From contig JAIQFH010000053.1 in assembly GCA_020073385.1 (NCBI GenBank), positions 1-46,640 on the forward strand: a stretch of 46,640 nt of DNA. Reading direction: 5' to 3'. Under the pieces are notes generated by a model, which worked only from the letters and a program-made list of their open reading frames with translations, was not told the origin of the DNA and searched no databases. Below are positions 17,406 through 24,570 of this stretch, piece by piece. The position numbers and the translations under genes are program-made. Source of the stretch: Terriglobia bacterium. GTDB taxonomy: Bacteria > Acidobacteriota > Terriglobia > Terriglobales > Acidobacteriaceae. Every line of letters starts with the position of its first letter. Positions within the stretch are counted from its first letter, which is position 1.

Positions 17406-17432
17406 TGTCACAACATTTCGGTTCGATCCGTC
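17406..17432 (+). promoter_or_regulatory. Perfect ECF41 promoter for the selenoprotein gene
   Basis: TGTCACA (17406-17412), a 16-nt spacer, then CGTC (17429-17432): an exact match to the published ECF41 consensus. It lies 55 bp upstream of the ATG at 17488. The ECF41 sigma gene itself begins at 18116, directly downstream of the controlled gene, the classic ECF41 layout. Confidence 0.8.
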
Positions 17433-17487
17433 ATCCCTATGACGATCACAGTAAGAAAACCTGACATCGAATGAACAAGGAGCAGGT

Positions 17488-18045
17488 ATGGCAAGAGTCG
17501 ATGGCATTGATCCTCGGCGGACGTCATTCCCGATGCGGCAGGTCTTCAAGAAGGTCCGCAAGATGCTGGGCCGGGACCTCACTCCACAAACGATCGCAGC
17601 CCGAGTGCCGCGCGTGTTCTGGATTAATGCGCTAGCGGAATGGCTGCTGGGTCAGAAAGCGGCGGTCCCACAACGGCAGCGAATGCTCTTGACGCTGCGC
17701 ACCGCCGTGCGGGTCGGGTGTCCGTTTTGAATCGACGCCAATTCTGCCGGAGGCAGAATGTACTGTTTGAGCGATGACGAGATTACGGCCATCCGCGAGG
17801 GACACCTAGAAGCATTTGCGCCGGCTGAGGCTGCTTTGTTGCGCATGGCCGATGCCATGGCCGATACGCCATCGAACATCAGTGATGAGCTCTATCAAGA
17901 ATTGCGCCGGCACTTTTCGGAAGATCAACTCATCGAGTTCGCGGCGAGCGCAGCGCTTGAGAACTATCGTGCGCGGTACAACCGTGTGTTCGATGTGGGG
18001 AGCGACGGACTGTATCGCAAGGGTCTGAGGTTCAAACAACGTTAA
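17488..18045 (+). CDS. AhpD-like selenoprotein (CPF-Sec active site)
   Basis: The frame 17488-18045 is continuous except for one TGA at 17728-17730, codon 81. Before it stands LRTAVRVGCPF, and after it IDANSAGGRMYC. Cys homologues in the CMD/AhpD family read GCPFC-ID-NSA here, so the TGA replaces the second active-site Cys of CxxC. The downstream part, DEITAIREGHLEAFAPAEAALLRMADAMADTP cut here in two blocks (DEITAIREGHLEAF, LLRMADAMADTP), then HFSEDQLIEF and ALENYRARYNR, is fully conserved in style and shows no decay. A bacterial SECIS-type hairpin follows the TGA immediately. Read with selenocysteine, it is a 185-residue thiol-redox protein or peroxidase. The ribosome site aaggag precedes ATG 17488, and a perfect ECF41 promoter lies upstream. 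The alternative, a nonsense mutation, does not explain the hairpin. Confidence 0.85.
17728..17759 (+). promoter_or_regulatory. UGA-Sec codon and bSECIS hairpin
   Basis: After TGA (17728-17730) the stem ATTCTGCC (17741-17748) pairs perfectly with GGCAGAAT (17752-17759) around the loop GGA. The loop begins 18 nt after the TGA. It starts with G, and the stem has 8 bp. These values fit the bacterial SECIS model as I recall it (loop G in the first two positions, 16-37 nt distance, 4-16 bp stem), which binds SelB. Confidence 0.82.
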
Positions 18046-18086
18046 ACCTCAGTCACGTTGGATGCGCTGTATTTGCCAGTATGTAT

Positions 18087-18113
18087 GACGGAGCCCAACA
18101 GAGGAATGTGACA
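18087..18113 (-). promoter_or_regulatory. Perfect ECF41 promoter match pointing leftward
   Basis: The plus strand reads GACG (18087-18090), 16 nt, TGTGACA (18107-18113); on the minus strand this is TGTCACA-N16-CGTC. It points away from the ECF41 gene, whose ATG is at 18116, and into the 3' end of the selenoprotein gene, so it would give an antisense RNA. It overlaps the sigma gene's translation start region. Its function is unproven. Confidence 0.45.
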
Positions 18114-18115
18114 TC

Positions 18116-19003
18116 ATGGCCCAACACGAATGGTTGGTGGATAAATTCGAAGAAAACCGAAGTCATTTGCGGGCACTCGCTTACCGTATGCTCGGTTCAC
18201 TTAACGAAGCCGATGACGCCGTGCAAGAAGCCTGGCTGCGGCTGAGCCGCTCTGATGCTGGCACAATCGAGAACCTCGGAGGATGGTTGACCACGGTTGT
18301 TTCCCGGGTTTGCCTCGACATGCTGCGCTCGAGGACCTCGCGCAAAGAGGAGGCACTGGACCCCCATGTAGCTGGGCCAGTAGTCCCGAGCGACACACGG
18401 AGGGATCCGGAGGAAGAGACGCTCTTGGCAGACTCGATCGGCGCGGCACTGCTGATCGTGCTTGACCGGCTGGATCCAGCCGAGCGGCTGGCATTTGTTC
18501 TGCACGACATGTTTGCGGTTTCCTTTGACGAAATCGCCTCAATCGTTGGGCGCTCGCCGGAAGCGGCCAGGCAGCTGGCAAGCCGTGCGCGTCGGCGCGT
18601 GCAGGGTGCGCCCTCGGTTCCCAAGGCTAGCCTCATGGAGCAGCGACGGGTCGTTGATGCCTTCCTCGACGCTTTGCACCGCGGTGATTTTGAAGGGCTG
18701 GTTGCCGTACTTGATCCCGATATTGTGGTCAGAATCGACGAAACTGCCGCCCGTCCGGGCGCGCCGGGGGAGATTCGTGGCGCAGAGAATTGGGCGAAGG
18801 GCGCGATCGCATTCTCGCGACAACTTGCGGGCGCAGTACAGCCCATGTTGGTCAATGGAGAAGTGGGACTGGTCTGGGCTCCAGGTGGGCATGTATTTCG
18901 TCTGCTTCGCTTCTCCTTCGCCGATGGAAAAATCACGACGGCAGATGTAATCGCCGATCCAGCGCGTCTAAGCGAATTTGATCTTGCGGTCCTCGATGAA
19001 TAA
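18116..19003 (+). CDS. sigJ: ECF41-family sigma factor with SnoaL-like C-terminal domain
   Basis: A 295-residue protein. Region 2: HLRALAYRMLGSLNEADDAVQEAWLRL, seen as RALAYRMLGSLNEADD and VQEAWLRLSR, then GGWLTTVVSRVCLDMLRSR. Region 4: LDPAERLAFVLHDMFAVSF, then ARQLASRARRRVQ. A C-terminal extension of about 120 residues (RRVVDAFLDALHRGDFEGLVAVLDPDI) has the SnoaL/NTF2-like fold that defines ECF41 and acts as a built-in regulator instead of a separate anti-sigma factor. The usual NPDKL-like motif near the end is ADPARL here. It follows the AhpD-like selenoprotein gene, whose promoter matches the ECF41 consensus. The symbol sigJ follows the mycobacterial homologue. Confidence 0.9.
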   Translation: MAQHEWLVDKFEENRSHLRALAYRMLGSLNEADDAVQEAWLRLSRSDAGTIENLGGWLTTVVSRVCLDMLRSRTSRKEEALDPHVAGPVVPSDTRRDPEEETLLADSIGAALLIVLDRLDPAERLAFVLHDMFAVSFDEIASIVGRSPEAARQLASRARRRVQGAPSVPKASLMEQRRVVDAFLDALHRGDFEGLVAVLDPDIVVRIDETAARPGAPGEIRGAENWAKGAIAFSRQLAGAVQPMLVNGEVGLVWAPGGHVFRLLRFSFADGKITTADVIADPARLSEFDLAVLDE

Positions 19004-19099
19004 GGCTGTTCAATCGTGCTCGAAGCCTAAAAGGGACGATCGCACCAAACAACAAGTGAGGCGGCTCTGATGCTTCTGCTATTCCGGTCACGGCTGCCT

Positions 19100-19247
19100 C
19101 CGCTGTACGATAAGTGCTGAAGACTTCCTCGGCTACCAAGCCTGATAATCTGGCCGCTTGCACGACCACAAGTGAGAGTTCCCCGATCTGCGTCAGCCCA
19201 ACCGCTACGACGATTGTATTGACTGGGCAGTTGCTAAGTGACGGCAC
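19100..19247 (-). pseudogene. Remnant of a Kef/CPA2-type cation:proton antiporter
   Basis: A minus-strand frame at the 3' edge of the M50 gene reads VVAVGLTQIGELSLVVVQAAR and LVAEEVFSTY. The stretch LTQIGELS is typical of a transmembrane segment of KefB/RosB-type antiporters. Only about 50 residues remain, with neither a start nor the rest of the transporter. It suggests an earlier gene that was deleted. Confidence 0.35.
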
Positions 19248-20379
19248 GCCCCGTGAGTGCCAGAGGATCGACTTTGACGCGACCGCTCCCCATCATCTTG
19301 CCGGCTTTCGTCAAAGCGGATTGCTCCATCATGTGTTCGTCCAGGTTCCCGAGAGTAACGAGTCCGAGCAATTTGCCGTTTTCGACGATGGGCATGGTAG
19401 CGACTTCAGTTTCATGCAACCGGGTGAATACCGACTCCAGGGACTCTGCAGGGGAGGCGACAGGAAAATCGTGGCGCATTGCCTTGTCGACATTTACACG
19501 CACATCACCGTTTGCCAGGCTCGCGATCATGTCCGTCCCCAACAGCATGCCCACAACGCGCCCCTGGTCCACAACGGGAAAGTCCTGTTGCCACCCGCCG
19601 AGCGCTAGGGTGACCGCTTTCGAGAGCCCATCTCGCGGCGACAGAGTCCGGAACTCGGGAATCATCGCGTCTTTCGCGAGGGCCGCCCCCAAGGCGGATT
19701 TCGTCTCCACCAGAGCCACCTCCCGGGCTGACGCTATCCATACGAATAACGCAATCAACAGCAGCAACGGATTCGTGAATAGACCGATGAATCCGAGGAC
19801 AACGGCCGAGCCCTGACCCACACTGGCTGCCATCCGGGTTGCCCGCTTGTATTCCGTGCGCTTGGCCAGAAGCGCGCGCAGCACACGCCCTCCGTCCATG
19901 GGGAATGCGGGGATCAGGTTAAAGCCTGCAAGAAACAGGTTGGCGAACAGAATTCTCTCCAGGAACAAGCCGTGCGTCAGCCCGATTTGCCGGACCGGTT
20001 CGAAGTGGCCGGTGAGCAACAGATACATTCCCAGCACGGCGGCCAGGGCGACGTTGACCGTTGGTCCGGCCAAAGCCACACACAGCTCATGGTCGGGATT
20101 CTCGGGCATGCGTTCCAACCGTGCCATGCCGCCGATCGGCAAGAGCGTAATGTCCTTGGTGGCGATGCCAAACCGGCGTGCAGCGAAAGCGTGTCCGTAT
20201 TCATGCAGAACCACGCATGCAAAAATAGCGATCGTAAGACTCACCCCCAGCAGCGTCGGAAGCAGACGGTGGTATTGCATCCAGTGCGTGAGTGCAATCC
20301 CCCCCAGGAGGACTAGAAACGTGGCGTGTAAATAGACAACAACTCCGGCGAAAGTACCGATCTTCCAAGACCACTTCAT
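19234..20379 (-). CDS. Site-2 protease family (M50) membrane metalloprotease with CBS domains
   Basis: A 381-residue intramembrane zinc protease. The zinc site HEYGH is at residues 59-63 inside a hydrophobic helix (IAIFACVVLHEYGHAFAAR), and the third ligand motif NLIPAFPMDGGRVL is at 154-167. Five to six membrane helices are followed by two CBS domains (AKDAMIPEFRTLSPRDGLSKA, seen as AMIPEFRTLSPRD; KAMRHDFPVASPAESLE), which may sense adenylates. Such proteins cut membrane-bound regulators. The substrate is not obvious, although the FecR-like anti-sigma factor in the window is a conceivable type. The start is ATG 20377-20379 with gagagagga upstream. It follows the BON gene's terminator, so it depends on read-through or its own short promoter. 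Confidence 0.88.
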   Translation of the reverse strand: MKWSWKIGTFAGVVVYLHATFLVLLGGIALTHWMQYHRLLPTLLGVSLTIAIFACVVLHEYGHAFAARRFGIATKDITLLPIGGMARLERMPENPDHELCVALAGPTVNVALAAVLGMYLLLTGHFEPVRQIGLTHGLFLERILFANLFLAGFNLIPAFPMDGGRVLRALLAKRTEYKRATRMAASVGQGSAVVLGFIGLFTNPLLLLIALFVWIASAREVALVETKSALGAALAKDAMIPEFRTLSPRDGLSKAVTLALGGWQQDFPVVDQGRVVGMLLGTDMIASLANGDVRVNVDKAMRHDFPVASPAESLESVFTRLHETEVATMPIVENGKLLGLVTLGNLDEHMMEQSALTKAGKMMGSGRVKVDPLALTGRAVT

Positions 20380-20415
20380 GGGTCCTCTCTCTATGCAAAA
20401 ACACCCTCGCTAAGC

Positions 20416-20444
20416 AAAAAGGCCCCGCCTGTGAGGACGGGGCC
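20416..20444 (-). terminator. Rho-independent terminator after the BON gene
   Basis: On the minus strand, GGCCCCG and CGGGGCC arms (20421-20427 and 20438-20444) form a 7-bp GC stem followed by five T (20416-20420). It begins 10 bp after the BON stop codon. Confidence 0.8.
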
Positions 20445-20454
20445 CTAATGAGTC

Positions 20455-21210
20455 TTACCGGCTCACTTCTGATGCAATCACGATGTTGTTCTTTACACTG
20501 AACACGCCGGGGACGGAACTGGCCTGCGTATAGGCCACCTGCCTGTCCAGGTTGTTCGCGACAACACCGTGGAGTTCGACATTGCCGTTCTCCACCACAA
20601 TGCGAATTGGCGCTTGCGGATCGAGCGCGTACCTCTGAAGCGTCGAGTGGTTATAAACAGACCGCGCCAGAGCTACTCGTAGCCTGTCATCGCTGATCGA
20701 AGTGGGTGCCACGTCGATTTCATCAATGACATCTTTGATGCCGGGGGTGGTTTCCACGATCGCGATGGCTGAGTCGCGGTCCGGATAGTTCCGCACCTTG
20801 CCTCCCAGGGTCGCAACGCCGTCTTCGACGCTCAAGGTCAGATTGTTGAACACAATGCCGTATCCGATCCGGTCATAGCGCAACTTGTTGGACAGTTGAT
20901 CGTGCAGAATCTCATCGTGAACGCTGCTGGCGACCTCAATGTGATTTCGCACTCCATCAACTTTCTGGACCTTGCGCACTTTCTTTTCCGCATCGACCTT
21001 GTCGATGTAAAGTTCTACGTTGCCAGACAAGGTCACGATGCCGTCCTCGACCGCGGCAGCAACCTCTTTAAATCTGTCGCGTTTACGCAGTTCCTCTGTC
21101 GCTTTGGTTTGAATCTGCTGGTCGTAGCGGCCTTCATTTTTTAGCTTTGCGCTGACCGGCAGGGTCAGCGCAAGCAGTAACATCAGCATCGAGATCGTTT
21201 TCAATTTCAT
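20455..21210 (-). CDS. Periplasmic protein with three BON domains (OsmY-like)
   Basis: The ATG at 21208-21210 is preceded by aaggaga and gives a signal peptide (ISMLMLLLALTLPVSA). Three BON domains of about 70 residues follow. Each has the pattern of charged helix, VEDGIVTLSGNV-like strand and closing helix: AAAVEDGIVTLSGNVELY, LSVEDGVATLGGKVRNYP, IVVENGNVELHGVVANN. BON proteins bind phospholipid and protect the envelope under osmotic or other stress. The 251-residue length is that of a duplicated OsmY. It lies between the fasciclin gene and the M50 protease gene on the same strand and ends in a clear terminator. Confidence 0.88.
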   Translation of the reverse strand: MKLKTISMLMLLLALTLPVSAKLKNEGRYDQQIQTKATEELRKRDRFKEVAAAVEDGIVTLSGNVELYIDKVDAEKKVRKVQKVDGVRNHIEVASSVHDEILHDQLSNKLRYDRIGYGIVFNNLTLSVEDGVATLGGKVRNYPDRDSAIAIVETTPGIKDVIDEIDVAPTSISDDRLRVALARSVYNHSTLQRYALDPQAPIRIVVENGNVELHGVVANNLDRQVAYTQASSVPGVFSVKNNIVIASEVSR

Positions 21211-21243
21211 TCTCCTTTGATTCAAGATTTTTGTTCCCTCCTC

Positions 21244-21275
21244 CCCGGGATGAGTTGGTAACAACTCATCCCGGG
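21244..21275. terminator. Perfect 14-bp stem-loop between fasciclin and BON genes
   Basis: CCCGGGATGAGTTG (21244-21257) pairs with CAACTCATCCCGGG (21262-21275) around a GTAA loop. There is no U tract on either side, so it may stop transcription with help, stabilise the upstream mRNA or mark a processing point rather than be a simple terminator. Confidence 0.6.
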
Positions 21276-21288
21276 CACGACCGACGCA

Positions 21289-22227
21289 TCAGCGTGCGAT
21301 CGGCTCCTGCGTCAGATCATTCAGGCGCATGCGAGCCTCGTGATAGTCGGTGATCGTGTCTACATCCGTGTACAGCCGATCGGCACTCACCCACAGGCCA
21401 TGCAAGTTGTCCTTGTATTCGGCTCGGCTGGTACTCCTGCGGTCCTCGTTCAGCCAATTGATAGCCCTTTCCACCCGCCGCGCCATGTCTTCCAGATGCG
21501 GACGAGCCGCCTCAACGGCTTTCTCCTGGAAAAGTGTGGCTTGGGATTTTGACGCTTCCAGCTGCGCCAATATCTTGCCCATCTCGTTCACCTGGTCGGT
21601 CATGGTGCCGAGATGGCGAGCATGACTCTGCCAGTTCCAGGAATGCCGGCGACCGGACTCCAGCGTCTCGGCTTCGCGTCTGGCCTCGATGGCCTTGCTT
21701 TCGAAACGGGCTAGCATGTCTCCAATCTTCGACACCTGCGAAGTCGTACCCGGCGGCAGCAGCACCCGGTCCACCGCATGGATCACTCCGTTGCTGGCCG
21801 CAATTTCTGACTTCGTAACCTTGGCTTCGTTCACGCCCACAACCCCTTTGAGGAAGCTGATCCGCAGTTCCTGCCCATCGAGGGTGTCGACTGAATTCAA
21901 CCGTCTCGCCTGAGATGTAGTGATGGTCTCCGGCACCACGTGATAGGTCAGGATCGAACGCAGCTGCTCCTTGTTTTCCGGCTTCATTAGCACTTCCAGC
22001 GTTCCGGGAGGCAACTGACGGAAGGCCTGATCTGTGGGGGCGAAGACCGTGTACGGCCCCGGTCCTTTCAAGGTGTCGACCATGTCCGCTGCTTTGAGCG
22101 CCTGCGTCAAGGTGTTAAACGATCCGCTATGGATCGCCGTGTCCACGACATCCCGCTGGGTGTGACTGGCCAGAGCGCTGATGCTCGCCAGCAGGATTGC
22201 CATTGCTGCCATAAAGAGTCTTTTCAT
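21289..22227 (-). CDS. Fasciclin (FAS1) domain exported protein with helical C-terminus
   Basis: The product has 312 residues. A signal peptide (LFMAAMAILLASISALA) is followed by one FAS1 domain at residues about 25-165. The H1 box reads GPYTVFAPTDQAFRQLP, followed by LTYHVVPE, and the H2-type box is SNGVIHAVDRVLLPP. FAS1 domains mediate adhesion or matrix contacts. The remaining 150 residues form charged helices (ARFESKAIEARREAETLE, ARPHLEDMARRVERAINWL), probably a coiled coil, which is unusual for small bacterial FAS1 proteins. The start is ATG 22225-22227. A conserved 40-bp element 78 bp upstream suggests control by the local LuxR-type regulator. Confidence 0.87.
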   Translation of the reverse strand: MKRLFMAAMAILLASISALASHTQRDVVDTAIHSGSFNTLTQALKAADMVDTLKGPGPYTVFAPTDQAFRQLPPGTLEVLMKPENKEQLRSILTYHVVPETITTSQARRLNSVDTLDGQELRISFLKGVVGVNEAKVTKSEIAASNGVIHAVDRVLLPPGTTSQVSKIGDMLARFESKAIEARREAETLESGRRHSWNWQSHARHLGTMTDQVNEMGKILAQLEASKSQATLFQEKAVEAARPHLEDMARRVERAINWLNEDRRSTSRAEYKDNLHGLWVSADRLYTDVDTITDYHEARMRLNDLTQEPIAR

Positions 22228-22304
22228 GGAAAATCTCCCGCTTTGAATTTGGGCTTCTAGCCCGTCAACAATGGCGAGTATCGCTGGAATTCCCGGGGCT
22301 GGAA

Positions 22305-22344
22305 ATTCCGCGCGGGTAGCAGTCGCTTACAACTTTCGTCGTAG
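22305..22344 (-). promoter_or_regulatory. Conserved 40-bp upstream element, copy 1 (fasciclin gene)
   Basis: By eye, 33 of 40 bases are identical to the element at 23369-23408. The minus strand shows CTACGACGAAAGTTGTA, then CTGCTACCCG and GGAAT. The TACGAC-AAAGT-GTA part is an imperfect dyad typical of LuxR/NarL-type response-regulator sites. It ends 78 bp upstream of the fasciclin ATG. The rest of the 22228-22526 gap shows no gene. Confidence 0.6.
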
Positions 22345-22526
22345 CGACGGTTTGCTTTTTGCACCAGTTCTGGCGAATGGGGTTCGCTTGAGGCCGGGGC
22401 ACGCACGCCGCTCTGCAAACACGAGCGACCGCGGGAGGCTTTAGCACGATGGTTGGGAGAGGTGCAGAGATTTGACCGGAGTAGCTCAATGGCAGGGACG
22501 CTTCGGCTGCGGTCAGCCCCCGGCAC

Positions 22527-22970
22527 CTACGCGCGGATAACACTCTGCTCTTGGAGATCGAGCATTGCACGAACGGCCTGCGTCAGATCGTCATGAGCAA
22601 GCTTATTGATCAACGCGCGCACCCCTAACACTTGGAGCCGTGCCTGCTCTCCTCGCGACGGACATCGGTGATACGTGACGACGACGAACCGTGGCACCAC
22701 CTCTGAGCACCGCAGGTCGACCATCACCTGAATTGAATCTCTGTCGGACAGGTAATCGTCCAGAATGAGCAGGTCGAACGTGCGCTGCGAGAGTTGCGTG
22801 AACGCTTGCTCATAGTTGATCGCGGTCGCGGTTGGATAACCCTGGTCCTCCAGGACTCGTTCCAGGTTCACGAGCACGTCTTCGTCATTGTCGACAATGA
22901 GAATCTCCGCCGGCGTGCTCGCTGGTACTGTCCAGGTGTAAGGCACAAATATGTCGGTCTTAGGTGACAC
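22527..22970 (-). CDS. Stand-alone response-regulator receiver protein
   Basis: A single REC domain of 147 residues. ILIVDNDEDVLVNLERVLED carries the acidic pocket, the phospho-acceptor is Asp71 in DLLILDDYLSD, the Thr is in FVVVTYHR, and the Lys is in ALINKLAHDDL. No output domain follows, so it would pass the signal by protein contact or act as a phosphate sink. The start is GTG 22968-22970 with a weak GGGAG upstream. It follows the small helical-protein gene by 27 bp and is probably co-transcribed with it. Confidence 0.85.
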   Translation of the reverse strand: MSPKTDIFVPYTWTVPASTPAEILIVDNDEDVLVNLERVLEDQGYPTATAINYEQAFTQLSQRTFDLLILDDYLSDRDSIQVMVDLRCSEVVPRFVVVTYHRCPSRGEQARLQVLGVRALINKLAHDDLTQAVRAMLDLQEQSVIRA

Positions 22971-22997
22971 GTTTTTCTCCCAAATGATCCGTGTCTT

Positions 22998-23318
22998 CTA
23001 CGGTTCCGTTGTCGAGGACGTGGTGTTGGAGCCATCCGCGGGACATTCGTCGGGCGAACGTTGCCCCACATCTCCGACTCTCGGACTCTCCTCCAGTTGA
23101 GGGCCGAACTTCCTCAGGAGGTCGAGGAAATAAAGCGCATTGTCCAGTTCGTGCCGTTCCCTGGTTGCTGGCGCTCCCATGTACCAGAGCTCAAACGCCC
23201 GCCGTTGAACTACTCTGTACGCCAGATCGATCAGTCCGGGTAGGTTTGCAGGGTCTGATTCCAGAATGGCTTCTCGATAAAGCGTCCGCCAGTCGTCTGT
23301 TGTTGGGGTTCGTGACAT
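22998..23318 (-). CDS. Small helical protein of unknown function
   Basis: The product has 106 residues, from ATG 23316-23318. The first 75 residues are helical and well ordered (DDWRTLYREAILESDPANLPG, seen as WRTLYREAILESD; RHELDNALYFLDLLRKF). The tail is short and acidic/Ser-rich. Similar small proteins next to response regulators recur in Acidobacteria in my recollection, without a known role. The conserved 40-bp element lies 51 bp upstream, so it is probably the first gene of a regulated two-gene operon with the receiver protein. Confidence 0.6.
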   Translation of the reverse strand: MSRTPTTDDWRTLYREAILESDPANLPGLIDLAYRVVQRRAFELWYMGAPATRERHELDNALYFLDLLRKFGPQLEESPRVGDVGQRSPDECPADGSNTTSSTTEP

Positions 23319-23368
23319 AGGCCAAAGTCCTCTGTCCGTAATCTCACACGTCGTACTCCGGGCGGGCT

Positions 23369-23408
23369 ATTCCACACGGGTAGCAGGCGTCTACGACTTT
23401 GGTCGTAG
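23369..23408 (-). promoter_or_regulatory. Conserved 40-bp upstream element, copy 2 (with perfect hairpin)
   Basis: It contains CTACGACCAAAGTCGTAG on the minus strand, part of a perfect 11-bp inverted repeat (23387-23397 with 23402-23412, loop of 4). CTGCTACCCG and GGAAT follow at the same spacing as in copy 1. The position is 51 bp upstream of the small helical-protein gene, in the 212-bp gap after the LuxR-type regulator gene. Confidence 0.65.
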
Positions 23409-23530
23409 ACGCATCTCTGCCACATGTTCATCGAACAGAAGTGGAATACATACGGAAGAATCCGACTGGCTCAAGCGCAGCTACAACGCGGGGTTGCCAG
23501 CAACGTGGTAGCGATCGGGCTAAATCAACT

Positions 23531-24208
23531 TTACTTTCGAACGATCCCGTGCTCGATAGCAAACACGGCCAGTTCGAGGCGATTGGACATGCCAACTTTA
23601 TTGAAGATGTTGGTCAGATGCCTTTTAACCGTCTCTTCGGTGATGGAGAGTGAGCTTGCAATGTCGCGATTCATGCACCCCTGCGTGATAAACGAGATGA
23701 TCTCGGTTTCGCGGGGCGTCAGGCCAAAACGGTTTCGCGATGCAGGCTGCACGTTGGCTGCGGCCAGCTGTTGCACGATTTGTACAACGTTGGAAACGCT
23801 CCGACTTTCGATCCAGTACTGGCCTTTCATCACCGCATCGAGCGCCGGTAGCAACTCCGCCACTCTCTTTTTCAAAACCACTCCGCGTGCGCCTAGCTGT
23901 AACGCCTCCAATACCTGTTTGACGCTGATGGCTGAGCACAGCAGGACGGTTCGAACTTCTGCGCCAGCAGTTGTGATCGCGCGCAGTGCCTCCAGTCCGG
24001 GAAGGTTGGGCATCAGGAGGTCCAGAAGCAGGATGTCGGGGTTCGTTTCGTCGACAAGTTCGGCAGCCATCTTCCCGTCTTCCGCTTCACCCACGACCTG
24101 AAAGCCGCCGGCGCTTTCCAGAACGGAACGCACCGCCTGCCGGACAATGGGGTCATCGTCGGCGATCAACACTCTCACCACATCCGGCTTCTCGGTCACA
24201 GGCTTCAT
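23531..24208 (-). CDS. LuxR/NarL-type response regulator
   Basis: The ATG at 24206-24208 with GGAGTGAG upstream is preferred over the longer frame to 24316. The REC domain holds RVLIADDDPIVRQ, phospho-acceptor Asp63 in ILLLDLLMPN and the Lys in VVLKKRV. The C-terminal HTH reads LTPRETEIISFITQG, NRDIASSLSITEETVKRHL and IFNKVGMSNRLEL. It is the last gene of the phosphorelay operon and starts 5 bp after the HPt stop, so it is the likely final acceptor and transcriptional output. The 40-bp elements next to it and upstream of the fasciclin gene are probable targets. Confidence 0.92.
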   Translation of the reverse strand: MKPVTEKPDVVRVLIADDDPIVRQAVRSVLESAGGFQVVGEAEDGKMAAELVDETNPDILLLDLLMPNLPGLEALRAITTAGAEVRTVLLCSAISVKQVLEALQLGARGVVLKKRVAELLPALDAVMKGQYWIESRSVSNVVQIVQQLAAANVQPASRNRFGLTPRETEIISFITQGCMNRDIASSLSITEETVKRHLTNIFNKVGMSNRLELAVFAIEHGIVRK

Positions 24209-24213
24209 GAATC

Positions 24214-24570
24214 TCACTCCGGTGTCCTCGCCGAGACGTGCGTCGCTTCCATGAGGTTGCGCATGCGGCGCAGTAATCCTGCCATCTCCGCAATGTCGGG
24301 CCCAGACTCGTGACACAGGAGCGCCTCAACCTCAGCCGCACACGAAGAGGCCTCGTCCAGTCCGAACATCCCTAGCGACCCGGAGAGCTTGTGAGCTGCC
24401 GAAAGAGCGCTTGCGAGACATTTCTCATTCGTTCTTCCTGATCGCAAGGTCTCAAGGAAGCCCTCCAGCGTTGCCAACCGGGAAAGGGCTTCGGGTCTGC
24501 TGCTCAGCCAGACTCTGTCCAGCGCAGCTCGGACTTTTTCCTCATTCCTCTGCCGCGTCACTGCGGTCAT
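24214..24570 (-). CDS. Histidine phosphotransfer (HPt) protein
   Basis: A 118-residue four-helix HPt domain. The phospho-acceptor is His60 in SAAHKLSGSLGMFGLDEAS, the standard HPt signature. It would relay phosphate between the CheY-like receiver and the LuxR-type regulator. The ATG at 24568-24570 lies inside the 3' end of the receiver gene (29-bp overlap), and the next gene begins 5 bp after its stop, so the three are translated together. Confidence 0.9.
   Translation of the reverse strand: MTAVTRQRNEEKVRAALDRVWLSSRPEALSRLATLEGFLETLRSGRTNEKCLASALSAAHKLSGSLGMFGLDEASSCAAEVEALLCHESGPDIAEMAGLLRRMRNLMEATHVSARTPE

Noticed and set aside
18181..18936. Minus-strand open frame of 251 codons opposite the ECF41 gene
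   Set aside because: Ser/Arg-rich antisense shadow; the plus strand has clear sigma domains.
22470..22530. tRNA-like stretch with GGAGTAGCTCAATGGCAG
   Set aside because: The D-arm does not close, and no matching anticodon or T arm is found.
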